NCBI RefSeq assembly: GCF_001005305.1
Contig: NZ_LBMH01000001.1
Coordinates: 264,647-328,646, forward strand
Reading direction: 5' to 3'
DNA length: 64,000 nucleotides
Source of the DNA: Kordia zhangzhouensis
GTDB taxonomy: Bacteria; Bacteroidota; Bacteroidia; Flavobacteriales; Flavobacteriaceae
Shown: one piece after another, positions 9,192 to 16,641 of the stretch
Layout: each line of letters begins with the position of its first letter
Numbering within the stretch: position 1 is the first letter of the stretch
The notes under the pieces: model-generated
Seen by the model: only the letters and a program-made list of their open reading frames with translations
Told to the model about the DNA's origin: nothing
The model's database searches: none
Program-made: the position numbers and the translations under genes

Positions 9192-9201
9192 GTATCGATA
9201 C
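9192..9201. promoter_or_regulatory. 10-bp perfect palindrome upstream of the aldo/keto reductase gene
   Basis: GTATCGATAC is a perfect palindrome 102 bp upstream of the reductase start in the 154-bp spacer before xth. It could be an operator; no regulator gene is adjacent and such a short palindrome may be chance. Confidence 0.2.
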
Positions 9202-9243
9202 CTTACCATCTACGTGTAGAAGGAAATGTCAAATTTTACAAGT

Positions 9244-10005
9244 TTACACGCTAACTTCTACTAAAATAGGGCAATGATCTGAATGTTTTGCTTCAGGCAA
9301 AATGGCCGCTCTAGTAATATTTTCTTTTAGAGGTTCAGCCACCATGTTATAATCAATTCTCCAGCCTTTGTTATTTGCCCGCGCATTGGCACGATAACTC
9401 CACCAACTGTAGTGATGTGGTTCTTTATTGAGGTGACGAAATGAATCAATAAAACCACTATCAATCAAACTTCCAATCCAAGCACGTTCTTCAGGCAAAA
9501 ACCCTGAAACACCTTTCATTTTCGGATTGTGGATATCAATTTCTTCATGACAAATATTATAATCTCCACAAACTACAAGGTTTGGAATTTCCGCTCTCAA
9601 ACTGGTTAAATATTCTTTAATTTCGTCCATGTATTGAAATTTAAAACTCAAGCGAGCATCATTGGTTCCAGATGGCAAATACATACTCATTATTGAGATA
9701 TCATCATAATCAACACGTAAATTTCTTCCTTCTTCATCCATATATTTTATACCTGTTCCGTATTGTATATGGTTAGGCTTTTCTTTACAGAGTATAGCCA
9801 CGCCGCTATATCCTTTTTTTTGCGCACTGTACCAATAATGATAAGGATAGCCCGCATTTTCAAAAGCTTCAAGATCTAATTGTTCTTTATGAGCTTTGGT
9901 TTCTTGAATACAAAGCACATCTGGACTAGCATGTTGCAACCATTCTAAAAAACCTTTTTTAATTGCAGCACGAATTCCGTTTACATTATACGAAATGATT
10001 TTCAT
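9244..10005 (-). CDS. xth: Exodeoxyribonuclease III (AP endonuclease family)
   Basis: A 253-residue exonuclease III/AP endonuclease that cuts DNA at abasic sites in base-excision repair. Motifs of the EEP fold in order: KIISYNVNGIRAA (metal site Asn), CIQETKA (metal-binding Glu), VCGDYNICHEEIDIHNPK (Asp and Asn of the active site), WRIDY and KHSDHCPILVEV (catalytic Asp-His). Length is normal. It lies between the aldo/keto reductase and the acyltransferase gene on the same strand with spacers of 154 and 61 bp. Confidence 0.95.
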   Translation of the reverse strand: MKIISYNVNGIRAAIKKGFLEWLQHASPDVLCIQETKAHKEQLDLEAFENAGYPYHYWYSAQKKGYSGVAILCKEKPNHIQYGTGIKYMDEEGRNLRVDYDDISIMSMYLPSGTNDARLSFKFQYMDEIKEYLTSLRAEIPNLVVCGDYNICHEEIDIHNPKMKGVSGFLPEERAWIGSLIDSGFIDSFRHLNKEPHHYSWWSYRANARANNKGWRIDYNMVAEPLKENITRAAILPEAKHSDHCPILVEVSV

Positions 10006-10066
10006 GTAGTTTTCTATTTTTAACGTGTATGAACGTTTATGTAGTTATATAAAGAAGCGTTCAGAT

Positions 10067-11872
10067 TTATTCTTCTTCTTGCTCGTTTAATCGTTGTTCT
10101 AGTTCCGCCTGAAACTCTTCCATCACTGGTTTTACTGTACTTTCTGGAAGATCCGCTATACGAATATACATAAGTCCATCTACCGCATTATTGAATAATG
10201 GATCAACATTAAAGGCGATTACTTTAGCATTTTGTTTTACATATTTTTTGATTAATACTGGCAAACGCAAACTCCCTGGCTCAAGTTCATCAATAATCTT
10301 ATCAAACTTATTCAAATCTGCCTCCGTTTCATCAAAAATAAAGTCTTTATCAGCATCTTTTAATTTGACTTTAAATTCTTTTTTAGGATGAATATATTGT
10401 GCAATGTATGGATCATAGTAATGAGATTTCATGAATTCAATCATCAACGATTTAGAGAAGTTCGAAAACTGATTACTAATACTTACACCACCAATCAAGT
10501 ATTTATGTTCTGGATAGCGCAATGTAGTATGTACAATTCCTTTCCATAGTAAAAATAGCGGCATTGGTTTTTGTTGATATTCTTTAATGATGAATGCTCT
10601 ACCCATTTCGATTGATTCACTCATCATTTTATGCAACTCTGGTTCAAAACGAAATAAGTCTTGTAAATAAAATCCATCAATTCCGTATTGAGAATAAATT
10701 TGGTTTCCTAATCCCATTCTATATGCTCCCACAATACATTTTGCATCACTATCCCATAAAAACATATGATGATAGTAATGATCAAATTGATCTAAATCAA
10801 TCGCTTGATTTGTTCCTTCTCCAATTTCGCGAAAAGTAATTTCTCTCAATCGTCCTAACTCACGTAATACGTTTGGAATTTCAGCAGCTTCAGCTAAATA
10901 TACTTGGTAATTTTTACTAGTTAGTAGATGATGCTTTTGTGTTAACTCCTGAACTTCCTGCTCAATAAGTTTGGCAGAAACTGGCGTAATTATTTTTTTG
11001 GGTTGTTTAGGAATTTTAAGAGATGTAGGAACTTTACTCAATAAATTTTGCTTTTCATAAGTATTGGAAAGCATGTATGTTTTTTTGCGTAAAAATTCAG
11101 TAAAATCGGAAAGATTTTCATGCTCATCTTGTGCTTTTACAGGAATTGGTTTTCCAATACGAACTTTGATTACTCTGTTTTTTTGAGTCAATAACTCAGA
11201 AGGTAATTTTGCTGTTCTGAATGTGTCGCTAATTTTTGACAAACGATAAAAAATACGACTGTTTTTTGCGTGAAAATAGATCGGCACAACAGGAACTTTT
11301 GCCTTTTGAACCAATTTCATCGCCGCTTCTTCCCAAGGTTTATCTACAATCAATCGTCCATCTTTATATGTTGAAACTTCTCCAGCAGGAAAAATTCCCA
11401 ATGGCTTTCCTTCTCTTAAATGCTTAATAGATTGCTTGAATCCTGCAATACTCGACTTGGCTTCTTTATGATCTTCAAAAGGATTAACAGGCATTACATA
11501 CGGCTTCAACGGATCGATGCGATGTAATAAAAAATTAGCAATAATCTTATAATCTGGTCGCTGTTCAATCATGAGTTTTAGCAGCAAAATCCCATCAATT
11601 CCTCCTAACGGATGATTTGAAATCGTAATATATGCACCATCTTTAGGAAGACGTTTTAAATCTTCATCAGGAATTTCAAATTTTATCTGGAATTCGTCCA
11701 ACAAGGCATTCAAAAACTCAAGATCATCCAAATGTTTATGCTTGTCGTAAATTTTATTCAAATCGGAGATACGCAACACTTTCATTAGAATCCAACCAAT
11801 GAAGGTTCCAATGAAACCGTACTTATCTAATTTGATTGCTTTTGCAACTTCTTTTGCAGTTACCAATCCCAT
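10067..11872 (-). CDS. Bifunctional acyltransferase: PlsC-type domain plus GNAT-type acyl transfer domain (OlsF-like)
   Basis: A 601-residue two-domain protein. Residues about 20-270 are a lysophospholipid acyltransferase domain with NHPLGGIDG (His87 and Asp93, a variant of the HX4D box), GIFPAGEVS and VPIYFHAKNS. Residues about 330-560 are a GNAT/OlsB-like N-acyltransferase (LREITFREIGEG, YYHHMFLWD, GRAFI, LIGGVSIS). The order is the same as in OlsF, reported in Flavobacterium johnsoniae and Serratia to make ornithine lipids in one polypeptide. Synthesis of a phosphorus-free aminolipid is thus the best inference; the amino acid head group could be ornithine or another. A -7 element lies 23 bp upstream. 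Confidence 0.75.
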   Translation of the reverse strand: MGLVTAKEVAKAIKLDKYGFIGTFIGWILMKVLRISDLNKIYDKHKHLDDLEFLNALLDEFQIKFEIPDEDLKRLPKDGAYITISNHPLGGIDGILLLKLMIEQRPDYKIIANFLLHRIDPLKPYVMPVNPFEDHKEAKSSIAGFKQSIKHLREGKPLGIFPAGEVSTYKDGRLIVDKPWEEAAMKLVQKAKVPVVPIYFHAKNSRIFYRLSKISDTFRTAKLPSELLTQKNRVIKVRIGKPIPVKAQDEHENLSDFTEFLRKKTYMLSNTYEKQNLLSKVPTSLKIPKQPKKIITPVSAKLIEQEVQELTQKHHLLTSKNYQVYLAEAAEIPNVLRELGRLREITFREIGEGTNQAIDLDQFDHYYHHMFLWDSDAKCIVGAYRMGLGNQIYSQYGIDGFYLQDLFRFEPELHKMMSESIEMGRAFIIKEYQQKPMPLFLLWKGIVHTTLRYPEHKYLIGGVSISNQFSNFSKSLMIEFMKSHYYDPYIAQYIHPKKEFKVKLKDADKDFIFDETEADLNKFDKIIDELEPGSLRLPVLIKKYVKQNAKVIAFNVDPLFNNAVDGLMYIRIADLPESTVKPVMEEFQAELEQRLNEQEEE

Positions 11873-11894
11873 ATATTTTTTTTAAGGCGAATTA

Positions 11895-11902
11895 CAAATA
11901 TA
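11895..11902 (-). promoter_or_regulatory. Putative -7 promoter element for the OlsF-like gene
   Basis: Minus strand TATATTTG, an exact TAnnTTTG match, 23 bp upstream of the start codon at 11872. Confidence 0.5.
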
Positions 11903-11928
11903 GGAAAACAACCTTAATTTGCCCGACT

Positions 11929-13179
11929 TTATTTAACAACTAGCTGAATCGTTTTTTCTGCACGTTGCTCTAATAGAATTTCCTTATCTTTTTTAAGTGT
12001 TTCAATTGCCAAACCTGTAAAATGTCGAATTGTATATAATGATACATTTTCATAATGCGTTACTTTAAACTTTGAACGCAAAGCACTAAGTAATTTTTCT
12101 AAATTGTTAAATTTATTATCTACACAAACGGAAAAGCTTATGGCTGAATTTTGAATAACATCTACTTTCATTTTACAATCATGCAACAGCTTAAAAATTT
12201 CACTGATATTATTTTCAACAATGAATGAAAAATCTAATGATGACAAAGAAATGAGTACTTGATTCTTTTTTACAATAAAACAAGGAATATTAGGTTCTAT
12301 TCCTGTTCCTTTTGCCACAGCAGTTCCATTATCGGTTGGATTGATAAAAGATTTTACATATAGCGGAATTTCTTTACGCTGCAATGGCTGCAATGTTTTT
12401 GGATGAATTACTGAAGCTCCATAAAATGCCAGCTCGATTGCTTCGCGATACGAAATATTATGCAATAATTGCGCATTTTCAAAGTACCTTGGGTCAGCAT
12501 TTAAAACTCCTGGCACATCTTTCCAAATGGTTACACTTTCTGCATTTAAACAATAGGCAAATATTGCCGCAGTATAATCAGAACCTTCTCTACCCAACGT
12601 TGTCGTGAAGTTATTTGGATCACTTCCTAAAAATCCTTGGGTAATGTGCAACTTAGTTTTTTGCACGTTTTGCTTGATATTTTGTTGAGTTTGTTCCCAG
12701 TTAACTTTAGCATCACGATAATTTGCATCGGTCTTTATCATTTCGCGTACATCTAGCCACATGTTTTCAATAGAAACCGTATTTAGATAAGCACTGACAA
12801 TGGTTGTAGAAATCAATTCACCAAACGACACCAATTGATCGTATACATAATTGTAATCAGGCGATTTGTTTCTGCCTAAAAAACCTTTAAGTTCTTCAAA
12901 AAAACTTGTTACTTTTTTAAATATTGGGTGATTTTCATTAGGAAATAACTCTAAAAGTATTTCATTATGATACTTGACAATTTCTTGAATTGACGCTTGT
13001 AATTCATTGCTTTTATCGAAGTAATTTTTAATGACCACTTCTAATGCGTTTGTAGTTTTCCCCATTGCCGAAATAACGATAAGGGTATCTTCATACCCTA
13101 CAGTTTGCAACACATTAACTACGTTTTTAACTCCCTGAGCATCTTTGACAGAAGCACCACCAAATTTGAATATTTTCAT
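11929..13179 (-). CDS. lysC: Aspartokinase, monofunctional
   Basis: Phosphorylates aspartate to open the pathway to lysine, threonine and methionine. The 416 residues comprise an amino-acid-kinase domain (KFGGASV at the start, then FLGSDPNNFTTTLGREGSDYTA, WKDVPGVLNADPR and YGASVIHPKTLQPL) and a C-terminal ACT region from about residue 300. There is no homoserine dehydrogenase domain, so this is not a ThrA-type fusion. The symbol lysC is by family; the feedback effector cannot be read from the sequence. Same strand as the GNAT gene upstream, with an 81-bp spacer. Confidence 0.92.
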   Translation of the reverse strand: MKIFKFGGASVKDAQGVKNVVNVLQTVGYEDTLIVISAMGKTTNALEVVIKNYFDKSNELQASIQEIVKYHNEILLELFPNENHPIFKKVTSFFEELKGFLGRNKSPDYNYVYDQLVSFGELISTTIVSAYLNTVSIENMWLDVREMIKTDANYRDAKVNWEQTQQNIKQNVQKTKLHITQGFLGSDPNNFTTTLGREGSDYTAAIFAYCLNAESVTIWKDVPGVLNADPRYFENAQLLHNISYREAIELAFYGASVIHPKTLQPLQRKEIPLYVKSFINPTDNGTAVAKGTGIEPNIPCFIVKKNQVLISLSSLDFSFIVENNISEIFKLLHDCKMKVDVIQNSAISFSVCVDNKFNNLEKLLSALRSKFKVTHYENVSLYTIRHFTGLAIETLKKDKEILLEQRAEKTIQLVVK

Positions 13180-13260
13180 TGTATTCTATAATTTCAATCG
13201 CATTTATTTGTCATTCATATCTTTTCATATTCATGCCTTTTATGAAATGACAATAAAACC

Positions 13261-13743
13261 TTACCTATTTTTTTCTATGTATTTTTGAATCCCTTTTTCA
13301 TCTAATTGTACAACATGCCAATCTCTCATAACATTCGCTCCAATATGTTCATAAAATTCTATCGCAGGAGTATTCCAATCCAACACTTCCCAACCAATAC
13401 GTTTCACGCCTAATTCGTGCCCATACATAATTACTTCTTTTAGCAAAGCTCCTCCTATTCCATTTCCTCGCGCTTCCTCATTTACAATTAAGTCTTCTAA
13501 GTGAAGTACTTCTCCTTTCCATGTTGAATACCGCATATATACTAAAGCAATTCCAACAACTTTTTCGGGAGTTTCTGCAATAAAACAATGAAATTTAGGA
13601 ATATTACCAAAGCCATCATTTCGCAACATTTCTGGTGTGATGATTACAGCCTCAGGTTCTTTTTCAAAAATAGCAAGTTCAGTAATTAAGCGAAAAATAG
13701 CATCTACATCTGTTTCAACCGCTTTTCGAATCGTATAGTTCAT
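13261..13743 (-). CDS. GNAT family N-acetyltransferase (spermidine/diamine acetyltransferase type)
   Basis: A 160-residue single-domain GNAT enzyme that transfers an acetyl group from acetyl-CoA to an amine. The fold is evident from YTIRKAVETDVDAIFRLI, LEDLIVNEEARGNGIGGALL (the acetyl-CoA-binding R/Q-x-x-G-x-G/A loop) and a C-terminal WEVLDWNTPAIEFYEHIGA, a stretch typical of diamine/thialysine acetyltransferases (SAT family). I start at the ATG ending at 13743: a longer frame from 13779 would cover the -7 element at 13763-13770. The true substrate is unknown. Divergent from fbp. Confidence 0.85.
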   Translation of the reverse strand: MNYTIRKAVETDVDAIFRLITELAIFEKEPEAVIITPEMLRNDGFGNIPKFHCFIAETPEKVVGIALVYMRYSTWKGEVLHLEDLIVNEEARGNGIGGALLKEVIMYGHELGVKRIGWEVLDWNTPAIEFYEHIGANVMRDWHVVQLDEKGIQKYIEKNR

Positions 13744-13762
13744 AGAATTTGAAATGTTTACG

Positions 13763-13770
13763 CAAAGGTA
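13763..13770 (-). promoter_or_regulatory. Putative -7 promoter element for the GNAT gene
   Basis: Minus strand TACCTTTG, an exact TAnnTTTG match 20 bp before the chosen start at 13743. It supports the shorter reading frame. Confidence 0.5.
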
Positions 13771-13856
13771 ACAAGGCAAAAATTATAATTTTTACGAAAA
13801 CGTTATAGTTTTACAAAATTATCGATATTTGTGATTTGAGAAACAAAGTATACAAA

Positions 13857-14861
13857 ATGGCTAAAAAAAATCAAACCTTAGGAGAATTTATCATTGAAAA
13901 TCAAGCAGAGTTTAAATATTCTTCGGGTGAACTTTCACGATTAATCAACTCTATCCGATTGGCAGCAAAAGTTGTAAACCACGAAGTAAACAAAGCCGGA
14001 TTGGTTGATATTATTGGTGCTGCTGGAGAAACAAATATCCAAGGTGAAGATCAACAAAAGCTGGATGTATATGCGAATGATAAATTTATTCAAACTTTAA
14101 TCAATAGAAATATTGTATGCGGAATTGGATCTGAAGAGAACGATGACTTTATTGCAATTAATAGTTTAGATGAAAATAACCAAAATAAATATGTTGTTTT
14201 AATTGATCCGCTCGACGGCTCTTCTAATATTGATGTAAATGTATCGGTTGGAACAATTTTTTCGGTATACCGAAGAGTTACACCAGTTGGAACACCCGTA
14301 ACAATTGATGATTTTCTTCAAAAAGGAAACCAACAAGTAGCTGCTGGCTATGTAATTTACGGTACCTCAACCATGTTGGTTTACACGACGGGACATGGTG
14401 TAAACGGGTTTACTTTAAATCCTGCTATTGGTACATTTTACTTATCGCATCCAAATATGCAATTTCCTGAAACAGGTTCTATTTACTCTATCAACGAAGG
14501 AAACTATGCGCATTTCCCTCAAGGTGTAAAAAATTACATAAAATATTGTCAAGAAGAAAAAGAAGATCGCCCGTATACTTCAAGGTACATTGGATCATTG
14601 GTTTCAGACTTTCACCGAAATTTAATTAAAGGAGGTATTTATATATATCCTCAAACTTCCAAAGCTCCTAATGGAAAACTTCGATTGTTATACGAATGTA
14701 ATCCAATGGCGTTTTTGGCTGAGCAAGCTAACGGCCTTGCTTCTGACGGCTTTCAACGCATTATGGATATCCAACCAACAGAGCTTCATCAGCGTGTTCC
14801 TATTTTTTGTGGAAGCAGAAAAATGGTAGAAAAAGCAAAGGACTTCATGAAGAACTCATAG
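13857..14861 (+). CDS. fbp: Fructose-1,6-bisphosphatase, class I
   Basis: Hydrolyses fructose-1,6-bisphosphate to fructose-6-phosphate, the committed step of gluconeogenesis. At 334 residues it is a full-length class I enzyme: metal-binding Glu in GSEENDD, the [17 protein letters not shown] signature, and sugar-phosphate residues in [23 protein letters not shown]. The ATG at 13857 ([12 protein letters not shown]) is the natural start; an in-frame TTG 21 bp upstream adds residues not seen in the family. It is preceded by the divergent GNAT gene and followed at 69 bp by the GTPase-kinase operon. Confidence 0.97.
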   Translation: MAKKNQTLGEFIIENQAEFKYSSGELSRLINSIRLAAKVVNHEVNKAGLVDIIGAAGETNIQGEDQQKLDVYANDKFIQTLINRNIVCGIGSEENDDFIAINSLDENNQNKYVVLIDPLDGSSNIDVNVSVGTIFSVYRRVTPVGTPVTIDDFLQKGNQQVAAGYVIYGTSTMLVYTTGHGVNGFTLNPAIGTFYLSHPNMQFPETGSIYSINEGNYAHFPQGVKNYIKYCQEEKEDRPYTSRYIGSLVSDFHRNLIKGGIYIYPQTSKAPNGKLRLLYECNPMAFLAEQANGLASDGFQRIMDIQPTELHQRVPIFCGSRKMVEKAKDFMKNS

Positions 14862-14889
14862 GAAAAGTATTCACTTTATTAAAAATTGT

Positions 14890-14897
14890 TACTTTTG
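14890..14897 (+). promoter_or_regulatory. Putative -7 promoter element of the GTPase-kinase operon
   Basis: TACTTTTG is an exact TAnnTTTG match, 33 bp before the first ATG of the four-gene operon at 14931. No clear -33 TTG is present. Confidence 0.55.
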
Positions 14898-14930
14898 TTG
14901 TAGAACCCTTGTATAATAAAATACTTCTAC

Positions 14931-15299
14931 ATGGCTACAAAAGGTAAAAATACCAATGATGCTGATCTCACAAATCCAAGCATTTCTGATCCATCTACTA
15001 AGATTGAAGCGATAAAGAATTTAATTTTTGGAGAAAATATCCAAGCCTATAATTCTGAGTTTGACAATATCAAAAGTGACATCCTTGCCAAGAAGAAGGC
15101 ATTGGAAAACTTAATAGAAGAAGTCCGATCAGAATTAATTCAAAACATTGATAATCTAAGTACTGACCTGAATATTCGTATTACAGAATTGGAATCTAAC
15201 ATTGAAAACAAGTTGGATGATTTAGACGAGAAAAAAGTAGATCGTCGACAATTAGGACAACTGTTAATCAATCTTGGAGAAAAGATAGGAAAAGAGTAA
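14931..15299 (+). CDS. Small coiled-coil protein, first gene of the GTPase-kinase operon
   Basis: A 122-residue soluble, acidic protein of unknown function. After a polar, probably disordered N-terminus of about 25 residues comes IKNLIFGENIQAYNSEF, then heptad-rich sequence (about residues 45-105) predicted to form a long coiled coil, ending KVDRRQLGQLLINLGEKI. Similar Leu-rich openings (LLxGxx) and KVDR-type endings are, as I recall them, a feature of proteins encoded beside OmpA-like and Ras-like genes in cyanobacteria and Bacteroidota. The N-terminal motif also resembles that of the next gene (LLKDLLLTDDRAYAESI), which hints at a shared docking element. The next gene starts 28 bp downstream. 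Confidence 0.65.
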   Translation: MATKGKNTNDADLTNPSISDPSTKIEAIKNLIFGENIQAYNSEFDNIKSDILAKKKALENLIEEVRSELIQNIDNLSTDLNIRITELESNIENKLDDLDEKKVDRRQLGQLLINLGEKIGKE

Positions 15300-15327
15300 A
15301 TTTCAATAGACATTTGTATGTGTATTT

Positions 15328-16161
15328 ATGACGGAAGCTGATAAATTAGCGTTATTAAAAGACTTATTACTCACGGATGATCGTGCGTATGCGGAATCAA
15401 TACACAAAAAAATCAAAGCGCTTGAAGAGATTATCAACGAGCAAAAAAAACTGTCTCATAAAGTTGATCCTATTATTGACCAACGATTAGAAGAGTTTAT
15501 TGAAGAAATTCCAGAAACGCTTGGTCCTACCATCACAGAAGCGCTTGCTGAACAAATAAAAAACTCAAAAGATCAGGTTGTTGAAGCATTGTATCCCATT
15601 ATGGGAAAAATGATTAAAAAGTATATTTCGCAAGAAATTAGTTTATTAACAGAGCGCATCAACAAGCAATTGGAAGATAGTTTTTCTGCGAAAAGTTGGA
15701 AGCGGAAATTCAAATCATGGTTTGGTGGTGTACGAGAAGAAGAACTGTTGTTGAGTGAGTTATCTTCCATATCACAAGTAGAACAAGTACTTGTAATTGA
15801 AAAAAATTCTGGCTTGCTAATTGGTCAATATGCTAAAACTGAAACTATTGACAAAGATATGATTTCTGGTATGCTAACTGCTATCAAAAGTTTTGTGGAG
15901 GATGCTTTCAATGAAAAAGGTCAAAATTTAGAATTGATTGAATACGAATTGTATCACATTCATATTCAGAACTTTGTATCTTTTTACATCGCAGTTGCGA
16001 TTTCTGGCGAATATAATCTTATCTTTAAAAATAAAATTCAAGATATTATCTTTAATTTTACCGATAACTTTTTGAATTTATTTGACGACTTGAGCGAGAT
16101 CAAAGAAAAAGACATTACTAACGAATTAGAATTCTACTTTAGTACGAATGAAAGCCTCTAA
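15328..16161 (+). CDS. Coiled-coil protein with roadblock/longin-like C-terminal domain, putative GTPase partner
   Basis: A 277-residue soluble protein. Residues about 5-60 are helical (LLKDLLLTDDRAY, then heptads); about 85-135 hold a conserved amphipathic block (ALYPIMGKMIKKYIS, then SWKRKFKSWFGG); about 148-255 have the strand-strand-helix-strand-strand-helix pattern of roadblock/LC7 or longin domains (VEQVLVIEKNSGLLIG, ISGMLTAIKSFVEDAF, FYIAVAISG). Roadblock proteins such as MglB are GTPase-activating partners of small GTPases. Its 3' end overlaps the Ras-like GTPase gene by 14 bp, so the two are translationally coupled. The domain call is from pattern only and needs a profile or structure comparison. 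Confidence 0.65.
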   Translation: MTEADKLALLKDLLLTDDRAYAESIHKKIKALEEIINEQKKLSHKVDPIIDQRLEEFIEEIPETLGPTITEALAEQIKNSKDQVVEALYPIMGKMIKKYISQEISLLTERINKQLEDSFSAKSWKRKFKSWFGGVREEELLLSELSSISQVEQVLVIEKNSGLLIGQYAKTETIDKDMISGMLTAIKSFVEDAFNEKGQNLELIEYELYHIHIQNFVSFYIAVAISGEYNLIFKNKIQDIIFNFTDNFLNLFDDLSEIKEKDITNELEFYFSTNESL

Positions 16162-16639
16162 AAAAATAATCCTACTTGGTCACTTTGGCGTGGGAAAATC
16201 TTCCTTAATTCGACAGTTTGTCGAAAATACATTTACGTCTGATTATAAAGTAACCATCGGAGTACATATTTTAAAAAAAGAAATTAAAATTGCCGCTGAC
16301 GAGACTATCTCTCTTATCATTTGGGATTTAGAAGGATACGATGATATAAGAAAAACTAGAGCTTCTTATTTATTAGGAACGCACGGATTTATTTACGTTT
16401 TTGATGTAACTCGCCCAGCAACTTTTGAAAACCTTAAAGACGATATAACCTATCTAACCGATCAATATCCTAACACGCCCCTCAAAGTTGTTGGGAACAA
16501 AGCAGACTTAGTTACGAAAAGCTATTTAAAAGAAAATAAAGACATCTTCAGTGTATCACCTAACTTTTTTACAAGTGCTAAAACTGGTGACAAAGTAGAT
16601 GACATGTTTATTGCTTTAGCTAAAGAACTCGTAAAATAA
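16148..16639 (+). CDS. Ras/Rab-like small GTPase
   Basis: A 163-residue stand-alone small GTPase with all five G motifs: G1 GHFGVGKSS (residues 11-19), G2 Thr36 in YKVTIGV, G3 WDLEGYDD (59-66), G4 NKAD (117-120) and G5 SAK (143-145). The overall sequence resembles eukaryotic Rab/Ras more than Era or Obg. In G3 the usual WDTAGQE is replaced: Tyr64 stands at the catalytic Gln61 position, which predicts slow intrinsic hydrolysis. There is no C-terminal prenylation cysteine. It overlaps the roadblock-like gene by 14 bp and is 2 bp from the histidine kinase, so the three products very likely act together. Confidence 0.9.
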   Translation: MKASKKIILLGHFGVGKSSLIRQFVENTFTSDYKVTIGVHILKKEIKIAADETISLIIWDLEGYDDIRKTRASYLLGTHGFIYVFDVTRPATFENLKDDITYLTDQYPNTPLKVVGNKADLVTKSYLKENKDIFSVSPNFFTSAKTGDKVDDMFIALAKELVK

Positions 16640-16641
16640 TT

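Noticed and set aside
13744..13779. Longer N-terminus for the GNAT protein starting at 13779
   Set aside because: The extension covers the -7 element at 13763-13770 and adds cysteine-rich residues without family support.
13836..13856. Upstream TTG start for fbp
   Set aside because: It adds seven residues not seen in class I FBPases; the ATG at 13857 gives the normal N-terminus.
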